8,510 nucleotides of DNA from Prolixibacteraceae bacterium. GTDB lineage: Bacteria; Bacteroidota; Bacteroidia; Bacteroidales; Prolixibacteraceae. The notes below the pieces were generated by a model, which did no database searches, was not told where the DNA came from, and saw only the letters and a list, made by a program, of their open reading frames with translations. Of this stretch, positions 1 to 6,416 are shown piece by piece. The stretch lies in contig SKHV01000021.1 of NCBI GenBank assembly GCA_007116765.1, positions 1 to 8,510 of the forward strand, given 5' to 3'. Position 1 is the stretch's first letter, and every line of letters begins with the position of its first letter. A program made the translations under genes and the position numbers.

Positions 1-1
1 A

Positions 2-589
2 GTTATTATTTATGCTTCTGGTGGATACATGTGGTATAAAGACTTTGATGGAAGATACTTATTTTGTGATAGAAAATTCAGAAAAGATTTTTTTGGTTTA
101 AGTCCTTCTGAAGATGTTATAGGCAGAGATGATATAACTTTACTTAATGATTATCGTCAACGTCAAAAAATTAGACATGATTTTGGTGAACTTTGTGTCA
201 GTACAGACATACACGCTCAACAACAAAGAATGCAATGTAAATATATTGAAGGTGGATTTATTGGTGAAGCATTATTTGTGATTGAAGTAGTAAAAACACC
301 ACATTTTGATGAAGTTGGACGTTATCTAGGAAATGTAGGGTTTGCGTGGGATCGTTCAGATAATTTGACATCAATTTTTAAAGATATTGAGAATTTATAC
401 AAATTAAATAGAGCAATTCTACTCACAGAGAAAGATATTAAAAATTCTCCATTTGTTTATTGGATACTCCCTCAAGGAGAGTATGAAAAAACATCATACT
501 CACATTCTATTTCTAAGAATATAAAGTTATTGGAAAAACGGCAAATAGATGGGGAAATTCAGAATATTTTTAATGAAGAAAATGAATAA
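2..589 (+). CDS. PAS-domain protein, 5' truncated by window edge
   Basis: The visible 195 residues open with a PAS-like core: 'YASGGYMWYKDFDGRYLFCD' (about residues 4-23), then a hydrophobic helix and 'VIGRDD' (39-44), ending in a strand pair 'GRYLGNVGFAWDRSD' (106-120) that matches the usual G-x-x-x-D end of PAS/PAC modules. PAS domains bind small ligands or cofactors, or mediate protein contacts. The frame is open to the window edge, and the residues before ATG 29 already belong to the PAS fold, so ATG 29 is internal and the true start lies upstream. The C-terminal 75 residues (121-195) are a helix-rich tail with no kinase, GGDEF or other output domain visible, so this is not an ordinary sensor kinase. 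It sits just upstream of tail genes. Its role is unknown: it could be virion-associated or a host-modulating protein. PAS assignment fairly sure, function not. Confidence 0.75.
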   Translation, partial: VIIYASGGYMWYKDFDGRYLFCDRKFRKDFFGLSPSEDVIGRDDITLLNDYRQRQKIRHDFGELCVSTDIHAQQQRMQCKYIEGGFIGEALFVIEVVKTPHFDEVGRYLGNVGFAWDRSDNLTSIFKDIENLYKLNRAILLTEKDIKNSPFVYWILPQGEYEKTSYSHSISKNIKLLEKRQIDGEIQNIFNEENE

Positions 590-592
590 GGA
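587..592 (+). promoter_or_regulatory. Shine-Dalgarno site TAAGGA deciding the start at 600
   Basis: TAAGGA overlaps the TAA stop of the PAS gene and lies 7 nt before ATG 600. The earlier in-frame ATGs at 549, 573 and 582 lie inside the PAS gene and have no comparable site at good spacing, so 600 is preferred. Confidence 0.6.
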
Positions 593-599
593 ATATACA

Positions 600-779
600 A
601 TGGATGAAGCAGTCAAAAAGGCGTATGATGATTTTCATAGGCGAAAAGAACTAATAGCTGAAGCAAGAAAACGAACTGAAAAAATACAAAGAGTAGGAAG
701 AGAAATTAAAGAAATGGCTATGAATTTACTGAAAAAGGAGGAAAATGAAAATGCCCACGACAACGAAAGAACCAGTTAA
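600..779 (+). CDS. Small charged, probably coiled-coil protein (59 aa)
   Basis: I do not recognise this family. From ATG 600 it is 59 residues, very rich in Lys, Arg and Glu, with few helix breakers: 'KKAYDDFHRRKELIAEARKR' followed by a heptad-like pattern through 'IQRVGREIKEMAMNLLKKEE' (about residues 28-47). It probably forms a single long helix or coiled coil and has no membrane segment or signal peptide. The start follows the PAS stop by 10 nt and uses an SD made from that stop codon, so translation is likely coupled. Its last codons overlap the next gene by 29 nt. A longer version from ATG 549 would add 17 residues and overlap the PAS gene, which is less likely. The position suggests a tail-associated accessory or assembly factor, but that is inference only. 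Confidence 0.65.
   Translation: MDEAVKKAYDDFHRRKELIAEARKRTEKIQRVGREIKEMAMNLLKKEENENAHDNERTS
735..741 (+). promoter_or_regulatory. Strong Shine-Dalgarno site AAGGAGG
   Basis: A near-perfect anti-16S match inside the end of the preceding gene. It serves two in-frame ATGs, at 745 (spacing 3) and 751 (spacing 9). The wider spacing favours 751. Confidence 0.6.
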
Positions 780-1188
780 ATTATGTGAACTACAGTACCC
801 TTTATGCATGGCTGTTGGAGGTAAATTAGAACGTGGTTTTCGATTTAAAGATAAGGATAAACAAATTATCAACTTATCAGGTTATGAAGCTATTATTCAA
901 ATAAGAGAGAAATTAAATAATCCTATCCCAATGATTACTTTGGATAGTAGGGAAGTATCTCCTTTTGGAAGTACTTTAGAAATATTACCTGATGAGGGCA
1001 CTATTTTAATGAAAATCCACAATAATGAAACAGAAGAGTGGATTGATATTTCTAAAGAAAAAGGATGTTTTTGGGATTTACGTTTAATTGAACCAAGCGG
1101 TGCTGCTACTGTTTATTTCCGTGCTTCTCCTTTTACTTTACAACCTGTTTCTACACGTAAAACTCCTGAAATTGTTATAGAACCATAA
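751..1188 (+). CDS. Phage baseplate/tail-fibre N-terminal-type domain protein (145 aa)
   Basis: The sequence follows a pattern seen at the N-terminus of many tail-fibre or BppU-like baseplate proteins: a strand 'GFRFKDKDKQIINLSGYEA' (29-47) leading into 'IIQIREK' (48-54), a middle strand 'DEGTILMKIHNNETEEW' (81-97), then 'CFWDLRLIEPSGAATVYFRA' (106-125) and a final strand 'FTLQPVSTR' (128-136). In that family the fold is a small beta-sandwich that attaches fibres to the baseplate or to another fibre. Here it is a complete stand-alone protein rather than the head of a longer fibre. ATG 751 was chosen over 745 because it sits 9 nt from a strong AAGGAGG. The next gene starts 9 nt after its stop. 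The domain call rests on remembered family pattern, not a search; a structural tail role is likely. Confidence 0.65.
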   Translation: MPTTTKEPVKLCELQYPLCMAVGGKLERGFRFKDKDKQIINLSGYEAIIQIREKLNNPIPMITLDSREVSPFGSTLEILPDEGTILMKIHNNETEEWIDISKEKGCFWDLRLIEPSGAATVYFRASPFTLQPVSTRKTPEIVIEP

Positions 1189-1197
1189 GGAGGCAGT

Positions 1198-1383
1198 ATG
1201 TCTCAAATATCATGCTTTACTGCCTCAATCAATATTGAAGAACCTGAAGATATTTTTATTGAGGTTTTCAATATTGAGGATAATTTTGATATTGAACATT
1301 TTATCGTTCAATCAATTGATGTTGTGGAAATAATTGTACCAGGACCGTATAGTTTGGAATTTGCTCTTGAGGTATTAAAATGA
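1198..1383 (+). CDS. Small acidic protein, possible fibre-adaptor remnant (61 aa)
   Basis: A 61-residue, strongly acidic protein rich in Ile, Glu, Asp and Phe, with repetitive 'NIE' segments (12-14, 25-27) and the strand-like stretch 'SIDVVEIIVPGPYS' (39-52). That stretch resembles 'QVIEVCVPGMQGPPG' near the N-terminus of the next protein. Such 'VE(I/V)xVPGP' segments are common just before collagen-like turns at fibre N-termini. The gene has an excellent SD, TAAGGAGG at 1186-1193, overlapping the previous stop, and its TGA overlaps the next ATG (ATGA at 1380-1383), so it is almost certainly translated and coupled to both neighbours. No enzymatic motif is visible. It may be a small virion adaptor or a duplicated fibre N-terminus that became a separate gene. 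Confidence 0.7.
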   Translation: MSQISCFTASINIEEPEDIFIEVFNIEDNFDIEHFIVQSIDVVEIIVPGPYSLEFALEVLK

Positions 1384-2981
1384 GTCTTATTCATGCTATA
1401 GAAATACTAAACACAAGAGGCCCACAAGTCATTGAAGTTTGTGTTCCCGGAATGCAAGGACCACCTGGAAAGGGGGTTGATGCTGTAGGGGTACATGGTG
1501 GTGTATTTTTTACTGATATATCTCCAAATGGAGAAGGAAATGTTGGTAATAAAATATTTACTGAAGATGGAATGACTCTAATTGAGTGCAGTTCTACTAC
1601 ACCAAATGTAGTTGCACATATTTTCGCTATCACAGGACACACAAGGTATACACCTATAATCACAATTAATGGTGAAGTTGTTCCATTAATCCAACAAGCA
1701 GATCGCCCTACTTTTATAGGAACACTACCTGTCACATTAGATGATTCGGGTTCACTGACCGTGAAGCATGAAGATGGGGCAGAACATTCAATTAATATTT
1801 TAACAGATGCTCCCCCACAAATTCTGTCTGCTATGTTTATCGGAAACTATCCTGGGGTACAAACTGAATTGAAAGAAAATGACGTAATGCGTTTTCGTGT
1901 TGAAACTGACATTCCAGTTATTCAATTAGAAGTTGAAAACTTTGGTGCGTTTAAACCCTTTTCTTCTAATGTCAGTGGAACAGAACATGAATTCATGGGA
2001 ACAATTGCAAATAGAGGGAATGTTGCTCAAGAACAAACATTTAAAGTACGTGTTCAAAAAGAAACAGGTGCATGGAGCGATTGGTTTGAAAGCACGAATA
2101 CAGTTATCTTGAACAACATTTATCCTTCAATCGTTGTCAATTCAATTACGTATCCAGTAAACCAATCTGCTTTAAAAGATAATGAAGAAGCCATTATTAA
2201 TCATTCAGTTTCTAATTTTGATACAATAAATTATACTTCAACCCAATTAAATATTCTAAATAGTACCACGTATGAATCAACTAAATCGGTGTTTAGGATT
2301 GGTGGCACATATAATATTAACACTAACAATTTAGTTATTTTAGCAAACCGAATTGCTAATGATGCATCAAGTTCGTATTCGACAATAGTACGTATCGCTC
2401 ATGCAATTCCCATAATAAATATTAATTCTCCAAGTAGATTACGAAGTGGAGGAAATTTAGGAACATCTCCACAAAACCACACGATAACGATAACTGCAAA
2501 TCAACATTTAATGTCTGCTCCTTCATTGGATGCACCAGTTGGAACATGGCAAGGAACAGGTTTCAGTGGAACAGCCGGGACATGGGCAAGAACATTACGA
2601 ATTCACGATAATGATCCTAAAGGGACTTTTACATTTACAAACTTACAAGCAAGATCACTTTCTAATCAAATTGTAAATGTGATTTCTAATGGATCAAATT
2701 ATGTGGTCGGTGGGTTTGTTTTCCGTATCTTGACAATTCCTGCGTACCCCGTTAGAAGTGCTGATATTGGTACAGTAGTTGTGAATACCTCAAAGATTCG
2801 TTGTACCAATCTCTCCAAGGGGCTTTCTGGTTCCTTGAATTTTCAATATCAGTCTTCCACTGATAATGCCATAAACAAATATACTATTTTAAATTCAAAT
2901 GAATGGTATAATTGTGATGGTCCCAATGCCACAAGCAATACAACTGGTACTATGCAGATTGAATTAGAGGAAGTCGTATGA
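1380..2981 (+). CDS. Ig-like beta-rich phage tail/fibre protein (533 aa)
   Basis: A long beta-rich protein with no enzymatic motif. Residues 1-40 form an adaptor with 'VIEVCVPGMQGPPGKG' (17-32), a short collagen-like turn often seen at phage fibre N-termini. Residues about 50-145 look like a beta domain ('TRYTPIITINGEVVPL', 88-103). Residues about 146-246 resemble an Ig-like sandwich, with 'PGVQTELKENDVMRFRVETD' (158-177) and 'TFKVRVQKETGAWSDWFEST' (220-239). A second sandwich follows (about 248-341), then Ser/Thr/Asn-rich strands to the end (342-533). Ig-like modules in tail proteins commonly give weak carbohydrate binding or act as spacers. The start overlaps the upstream stop (ATGA), with GAGG 7 nt upstream; the stop overlaps the next start in the same way, so it sits in a coupled block. 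Most likely a long fibre or decorating tail protein; the exact virion location is unknown. Confidence 0.7.
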   Translation: MSLIHAIEILNTRGPQVIEVCVPGMQGPPGKGVDAVGVHGGVFFTDISPNGEGNVGNKIFTEDGMTLIECSSTTPNVVAHIFAITGHTRYTPIITINGEVVPLIQQADRPTFIGTLPVTLDDSGSLTVKHEDGAEHSINILTDAPPQILSAMFIGNYPGVQTELKENDVMRFRVETDIPVIQLEVENFGAFKPFSSNVSGTEHEFMGTIANRGNVAQEQTFKVRVQKETGAWSDWFESTNTVILNNIYPSIVVNSITYPVNQSALKDNEEAIINHSVSNFDTINYTSTQLNILNSTTYESTKSVFRIGGTYNINTNNLVILANRIANDASSSYSTIVRIAHAIPIININSPSRLRSGGNLGTSPQNHTITITANQHLMSAPSLDAPVGTWQGTGFSGTAGTWARTLRIHDNDPKGTFTFTNLQARSLSNQIVNVISNGSNYVVGGFVFRILTIPAYPVRSADIGTVVVNTSKIRCTNLSKGLSGSLNFQYQSSTDNAINKYTILNSNEWYNCDGPNATSNTTGTMQIELEEVV

Positions 2982-3427
2982 GCCAGTTTGAAAGTTTTGT
3001 TAATGCAGAACTTCCAAAACGAGTAGCGACAAATGCAGACCCTTTGGTAATTCCTCCTGGGCAAGTATTTGTTTCAACTGGTGTAGGACTACTAACAGAA
3101 TTGCGTCCTTATGTTAGTGGTAGTGGCGAAGGTAATCCTCCCATAATTCACATTATTCCAAGCCAAGAAGAACGTATTTTTTCATTAATAAATTTATCTA
3201 CAAGAAAAAGTTTTGAGTGGACTGTAGAAGTTGTTAATGAAGAAAATGTTAAAGTAAGTAAAGTAATGGCTGTTTTTAATTCAGGTGTTCTTGATGATTG
3301 TGAATTTGCAATTTTAGGACACATTTTTTCAACTGAAGTAATTGTGGAAAAAGTGGATACTTTTTGTCAATTTAAAATCAGAAATAATGAGAGTTTTCCC
3401 GTAACTGCTTCAGTGAAGTTATGGTAA
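2978..3427 (+). CDS. Virion-structural-type protein (149 aa)
   Basis: Not recognised by name. The N-terminus 'ESFVNAELPKRVATNADPLV' (5-24) followed by 'GQVFVSTGVGLLTELRP' (28-44) has the look of a short docking segment seen in phage tail proteins. Residues about 55-149 form a compact beta domain: 'RIFSLINLSTRKSFEWTVEV' (66-85), 'DDCEFAILGHIFSTEVIVEK' (106-125) and a final 'FPVTASVKLW' (140-149). There is no signal peptide, membrane segment or catalytic motif. It overlaps the 533-residue fibre gene by 4 nt (ATGA) and has AGAGG 7 nt before its start, so it is translationally coupled to that gene. That coupling suggests it is a partner, cap or distal piece of the same fibre, but this is inferred from position only. 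Confidence 0.6.
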   Translation: MSQFESFVNAELPKRVATNADPLVIPPGQVFVSTGVGLLTELRPYVSGSGEGNPPIIHIIPSQEERIFSLINLSTRKSFEWTVEVVNEENVKVSKVMAVFNSGVLDDCEFAILGHIFSTEVIVEKVDTFCQFKIRNNESFPVTASVKLW

Positions 3428-3459
3428 AATTATATACCAGAGAGTGAAAGAGAGAGAAT

Positions 3460-3651
3460 ATGAAAACAAATGAACTTGGATTTGCTGCTTTTTTAATTCT
3501 ACAAGGATGTATTTTAAGAGAGTACAAGGAGCATTATTTTCATTTTGAGAGTGGAGAGAGAAGTGAGAATGAGTGGAGAGTAGAGTGGATTAAATCGGAT
3601 ATGGCTAAATTTGACAAGTTACTACTTGATCTAAAACGATTCAAAAATTAA
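3460..3651 (+). CDS. DUF5659-like small phage protein (63 aa)
   Basis: The N-terminal pattern 'ELGFAAFLILQGCILREYKE' (5-24), then an aromatic strand 'HYFHFESG' (25-32), then a helical end with 'FDKLLLDLKRFKN' (51-63), resembles the small DUF5659-type proteins scattered in phages, where a hydrophobic helix is followed by a 'F.F' strand and a C-terminal helix. Function of that family is unknown. Ribosome binding is weaker than for neighbours: only a GAGAGA stretch (3452-3457) lies upstream, and 32 nt separate it from the previous stop. The middle of the gene is unusually GA-rich on the coding strand. It ends 14 nt before the large fibre gene, whose SD directly follows its stop. Family call tentative. 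Confidence 0.6.
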   Translation: MKTNELGFAAFLILQGCILREYKEHYFHFESGERSENEWRVEWIKSDMAKFDKLLLDLKRFKN

Positions 3652-3665
3652 CAAGGAGTCTTATC

Positions 3666-5546
3666 ATGGGCTTATTTGCAATTAAAGAAGGTCTTCGTAT
3701 TTTTGGTGACGACGCTACTGCTTCTGTTTTCGTTGGTGATGTTGATCCTCGTAATGCTCCTGGGAAAGAAGCAGAAATTGGTTCTATGTATCTGCATTTA
3801 GATGGAGTCACGTACAAGAAAACTGGTGCTGCTAACACTGCTTGGCTTCCCTATTCTGAAATTGAAGGTGGTGGTTTGCTTTGGGAAGCAATCAATGCTG
3901 CTACACTTGTAGAAGCTGGCCGTGGGTATGTGATGGATGCTGCTACAGCATACGCTATCACATTTCCTCAATACCCGGTTATTGGTGATCGTATTGGGTT
4001 TGCTACTTTAGCGAATGCAGAAACGAATAATATCACTATTAACTTCAATGGTAATAACTTCAATGGCGTAGCTGATCCTTTGATTGTTGATCTCAACTTT
4101 GCTTATTTTGAATTACTCTACACTGGTAATGCCGCTACTGGTTGGGTACTTTCCAATTCTGATGAAAGTGGGAATATTGCCAATATTCGTACTTTCATTG
4201 GTAATGACACAACTGTTGATACTGCTGTAACTGAATACACTGAAGAAAATGTAGTTCAAAATGGTGACAACTTAATGTTGTCTATTGACAAGTTGGATAT
4301 CGAAGCAGGTGATGTTCGTGCCTTTATTGGCAAAGGTACGGCCGCTAATGATATGCCTACTTTTTCTGGTTTAGCCGATGGTGCTCTTCCTGCCGGATAT
4401 ACCCCTGGGTATATTGTTGATGAAGAAAACTTGATGGTTTCGGTAGCCAAACTGGATAATGCTTTGAAAGATGTTTCTGGTGTGGCTACTGCTGGTGTCA
4501 AATGGCGTCCAATGGTGAAGGCTATCACTGCTGATAATCCTACTGGCAAAACCACTGGTGTATTCACTGATGATCAGGGTTTGTGGGATGAAACCAAATG
4601 GCAGATTGGTCATCAGGTTCTTTCTACCAATGTGGCTACATTCGGTGCATTCTTTGAATGGGATGGAACTACTTGGGTAGATACTACTGAAGTACTTGCG
4701 GCATTTGAAGCGGTCGCTGTACGTTTTGATTTCTTGGATACCGCTGCTGGTCAACAAGATGGTGCAGCTTACATGATGAATGAAGGAAGTACAGAGATTA
4801 TCAAAATCGCTGATTTCGACCTTGAAACGGCTGCTTCTATTAAGTTGAATACCCCTTATTCTCCTGCAAGTGGAGATGTTGATGGTACTGATTCTATCCA
4901 AGAAGCTATCCAGAAACTTGATGGAAACAATGATGCTCAAGATTTAGTACTTGGTACACTTCAAGGCGCGACTCACCTTGGTACTCTTTCTTTGGCTGTT
5001 GTTGCTGATGATTCTACTGTTAAAAATGCAGTAGAAGCATTAGATAATGCTGTAGCTGATAATGCTGCTTACGTTGGAAGAGATGTTTCTGTTGATGATG
5101 CAATGCCTAGTTTTTCTGGCCTTGCTGGCAACGAAATGCCTATTGACTACGTTCCTAGTAAAGTAACTGATGGAGATAATCTTACTTTATCTGTTGCAAA
5201 ATTGGATAAAGCTATTTCGGAAGCTACCGGGGCTACCGCTCACGAAACAACCACTGCCAATGTAACTACTGCAACTGTTGTGAGTAATTATCCGGTTGCT
5301 GGTAATGTTGGAGCGAAATTCTTTGTTTTTGCTTGGGATGGTGCTGGAAACCGCTATGCTTCTGAAGTGTATGTTCTTCACAATGGAACAACTGTTGATT
5401 TTACCGAGTATGGTATTTTGATGGTTGGAACTCCTGGATTGCTTTCTCTTTCTGCTGCAATTAATACAGGTAATTTGGAACTGACTGCTACTCCTGAAGC
5501 TGGTACGTTTACCGTGAAAGTACAACGTAACTTGATTTCTGAGTAA
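3666..5546 (+). CDS. Large repetitive phage fibre/structural protein (626 aa)
   Basis: A long Ala/Thr/Asp/Val-rich protein without enzymatic motifs. Residues 1-65 look like an attachment domain. Residues 66-165 form a beta domain ('YPVIGDRIGFATLANAETNN', 103-122). After that a motif built as 'GDNL.LS(V/I).KLD.A' recurs: KLD 209-211, KLD 262-264, KLD 417-419, ALD 458-460 and KLD 512-514. The longest copies are about 218-271 and 468-521, sharing 'MP(T/S)FSGLA' and 'NL.(V/L)SVAKLD'. These look like helical spacers of a trimeric fibre. Residues about 275-400 are a separate inserted module. The C-terminus (about 528-626) is a beta domain ending 'GTFTVKVQRNLISE'. AAGGAG (3653-3658) lies 7 nt before the start, and a terminator follows the stop. 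Arginine codons are 9 CGT, 1 CGC and 1 AGA, unlike nearby AGA-rich genes, which suggests high expression. A long tail fibre or head/whisker fibre is likely. Confidence 0.7.
   Translation: MGLFAIKEGLRIFGDDATASVFVGDVDPRNAPGKEAEIGSMYLHLDGVTYKKTGAANTAWLPYSEIEGGGLLWEAINAATLVEAGRGYVMDAATAYAITFPQYPVIGDRIGFATLANAETNNITINFNGNNFNGVADPLIVDLNFAYFELLYTGNAATGWVLSNSDESGNIANIRTFIGNDTTVDTAVTEYTEENVVQNGDNLMLSIDKLDIEAGDVRAFIGKGTAANDMPTFSGLADGALPAGYTPGYIVDEENLMVSVAKLDNALKDVSGVATAGVKWRPMVKAITADNPTGKTTGVFTDDQGLWDETKWQIGHQVLSTNVATFGAFFEWDGTTWVDTTEVLAAFEAVAVRFDFLDTAAGQQDGAAYMMNEGSTEIIKIADFDLETAASIKLNTPYSPASGDVDGTDSIQEAIQKLDGNNDAQDLVLGTLQGATHLGTLSLAVVADDSTVKNAVEALDNAVADNAAYVGRDVSVDDAMPSFSGLAGNEMPIDYVPSKVTDGDNLTLSVAKLDKAISEATGATAHETTTANVTTATVVSNYPVAGNVGAKFFVFAWDGAGNRYASEVYVLHNGTTVDFTEYGILMVGTPGLLSLSAAINTGNLELTATPEAGTFTVKVQRNLISE
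4317..4478 (+). repeat. Internal protein repeat, copy 1 (in 626-aa fibre protein)
   Basis: Encodes residues 218-271 of the fibre protein. Shares 'MPTFSGLADGALPAGYTP' / 'ENLMVSVAKLDNALKDVSG' with the matching positions of copy 2. It is visible at protein level; DNA has diverged. Confidence 0.65.
5067..5228 (+). repeat. Internal protein repeat, copy 2 (in 626-aa fibre protein)
   Basis: Encodes residues 468-521 of the fibre protein: 'MPSFSGLAGNEMPIDYVP' / 'DNLTLSVAKLDKAISEATG' match copy 1 position by position. Shorter, more degenerate copies occur near residues 175-211, 403-419 and 445-464. Confidence 0.65.
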
Positions 5547-5572
5547 ATTATTCAATAACTAAATACTAATCC

Positions 5573-5598
5573 AAAAAAGGGGAGAAATCCCCTTTTTT
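5573..5598 (+). terminator. Rho-independent terminator after the 626-aa fibre gene
   Basis: Perfect 10-bp inverted repeat: six A and four G (5573-5582), loop AGAAAT, then four C and six T (5589-5598). It lies 26 nt after the TAA. The A-tract on the 5' side means it could also work on the opposite strand. Confidence 0.9.
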
Positions 5599-5613
5599 GT
5601 ATAGGAGAAGCGT

Positions 5614-5877
5614 ATGTTTCCACTTACATTAAGGAATCAAAAAGGCGGGGAATTAACATATGAAGAGATAGATAATAACTTCAAACATGTTATGTTTCCT
5701 CCGTTCTTGCACATCCAGGATCAGAAACCACAGGGGACTGATGGTGGTACTTTTGAAGCTGGTGCATGGCGAACTAGGGATTTGAATACTGTGTTGACTA
5801 ATACGATTCCTGGTGCGAGCTTGGCTAATAATCAGATTACCCTACCTGCTGGGAAGTATTATGTTGAGGCGAGTGCT
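5614..5877 (+). repeat. Long direct repeat, 5' block copy 1
   Basis: The first 88 codons of the 187-aa gene are highly similar in DNA to 6602-6865, with no length differences; the encoded residues differ at only seven positions. Similarity drops abruptly after residue 88. Confidence 0.85.
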
Positions 5878-6177
5878 CCTATAAATTCAACATTGAATTA
5901 TATTGTTGGAGTACAGGCGAAATTGTATAATAACACATTATCTTCTGATATACTTATTGGTCAGGGTAATAGGCATTTTGCTAATACTCATAGTGGAAAT
6001 TCTGCATTTAATTCTACTATTTTTGGTATAATTGCTTTAGAAAATACAAGTATTATAACACTTCAGCATAGATGTGGGGTTAATCAGGCAACTTATGGCT
6101 TCGGTTACGCCGCCAACTTCACCACCGAAGTCTACTCCGACATCCGCATCTGGCGCATTGGTGAAATTGATTGGTAA
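5614..6177 (+). CDS. Tail-tip / receptor-binding-type protein, copy 1 (187 aa)
   Basis: The N-terminus 'LTLRNQKGGELTYEEIDNNF' (4-23) is a short tag shared by many phage tail proteins and by two other genes here. The rest matches a C-terminal fibre domain common in phages and prophages: 'FLHIQDQKPQGTDGGTF' (31-47), 'AWRTRDLNTVLTN' (51-63), 'QITLPAGKYYVEASAP' (74-89), 'LQHRC' (150-154) and 'FTTEVYSDIRIWRIG' (169-183). In that family the domain is a jelly-roll-like tip on a fibre; trimeric assembly and receptor binding are expected but not shown. The start follows the terminator, with AGGAGAA just upstream. Residues 1-88 match the copy at 6602 at 81 positions, and the last 19 residues are identical, yet the centre differs. 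The 3' end is GC-rich, unlike the rest of the window. Confidence 0.75.
   Translation: MFPLTLRNQKGGELTYEEIDNNFKHVMFPPFLHIQDQKPQGTDGGTFEAGAWRTRDLNTVLTNTIPGASLANNQITLPAGKYYVEASAPINSTLNYIVGVQAKLYNNTLSSDILIGQGNRHFANTHSGNSAFNSTIFGIIALENTSIITLQHRCGVNQATYGFGYAANFTTEVYSDIRIWRIGEIDW
6096..6160 (+). other. GC-rich patch at the 3' end of tail-tip copy 1
   Basis: Hand count gives 39 G/C of 65 bases (about 60%), far above the surrounding AT-rich DNA. Codons switch to GCC, TTC, ACC, ATC, CGC and TAC. This suggests that the 3' end was acquired from a GC-richer genome. Confidence 0.65.
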
Positions 6178-6184
6178 AAACAAA
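6127..6184 (+). repeat. Direct repeat, 3' block copy 1
   Basis: 58 bases match 7094-7151 with a single mismatch, running from codon GAA of 'EVYSDIRIW' through the stop codon and 7 nt beyond it. Confidence 0.85.
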
Positions 6185-6198
6185 AAGGAGGAAACAAG

Positions 6199-6402
6199 AT
6201 GAGAAAGTTATCTGGTAAATTCAGAATTGATGTAAACCGAACAATTGCTAATTTTAATCCGGCAACACATAAACGTCCAACCCTTGCTCAACGAAGGGCT
6301 AGGAAACCTTTCTATTCTGTTTTGAAAAGAGAGTATGTCCGTACTGGTTATGTTCAATCTGGCTATGTTGAAACATACGAACAATATTTACTCAGAAACT
6401 AA
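6199..6402 (+). CDS. Small basic protein with Tyr-Val repeat (67 aa)
   Basis: I do not recognise this protein. It is 67 residues and strongly basic, with an Arg/Lys-rich middle 'HKRPTLAQRRARKPF' (24-38) and a C-terminal tandem 'YVRTGYVQSGYVETYEQY' (46-63) in which 'YV.(T/S)GYV' recurs. No Cys pairs, membrane segment or signal peptide. The start has an excellent AAGGAGG (6185-6191) at 7-nt spacing, and the stop overlaps the SD of the next gene, so it is surely translated and coupled. It lies between two paralogous tail-tip genes and may be a small structural or assembly component of that unit; nucleic-acid binding is possible from charge alone but unsupported. Confidence 0.65.
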   Translation: MRKLSGKFRIDVNRTIANFNPATHKRPTLAQRRARKPFYSVLKREYVRTGYVQSGYVETYEQYLLRN

Positions 6403-6416
6403 GGAGGCAATTAATC

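Noticed and set aside
29..589. ATG 29 as the true start of the PAS protein
   Set aside because: The frame is open to the window edge, and residues before ATG 29 ('YASGGY') already belong to the conserved PAS start, so the gene begins outside the window.
1391..1735. Minus-strand 114-codon open frame opposite the Ig-like fibre gene
   Set aside because: No recognisable motif, and it is fully covered by a well-supported + strand gene with coupled start and stop.
4256..4940. Minus-strand open frames opposite the 626-aa fibre gene
   Set aside because: They lie opposite a gene with clear repeats and biased codons, lack recognisable domains, and look like shadow frames of low-complexity Ala/Thr/Asp coding.
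5555..5570. T4-like late promoter (TATAAATA type) near CTAAATACTAAT
   Set aside because: Only six of the eight core bases fit, and it lies upstream of a strong terminator, where it would serve no gene.
5878..6100. Diversity-generating retroelement variable region
   Set aside because: Variability is central rather than at a C-terminal lectin domain, the copies differ in length, and no reverse transcriptase or template repeat is in the window.
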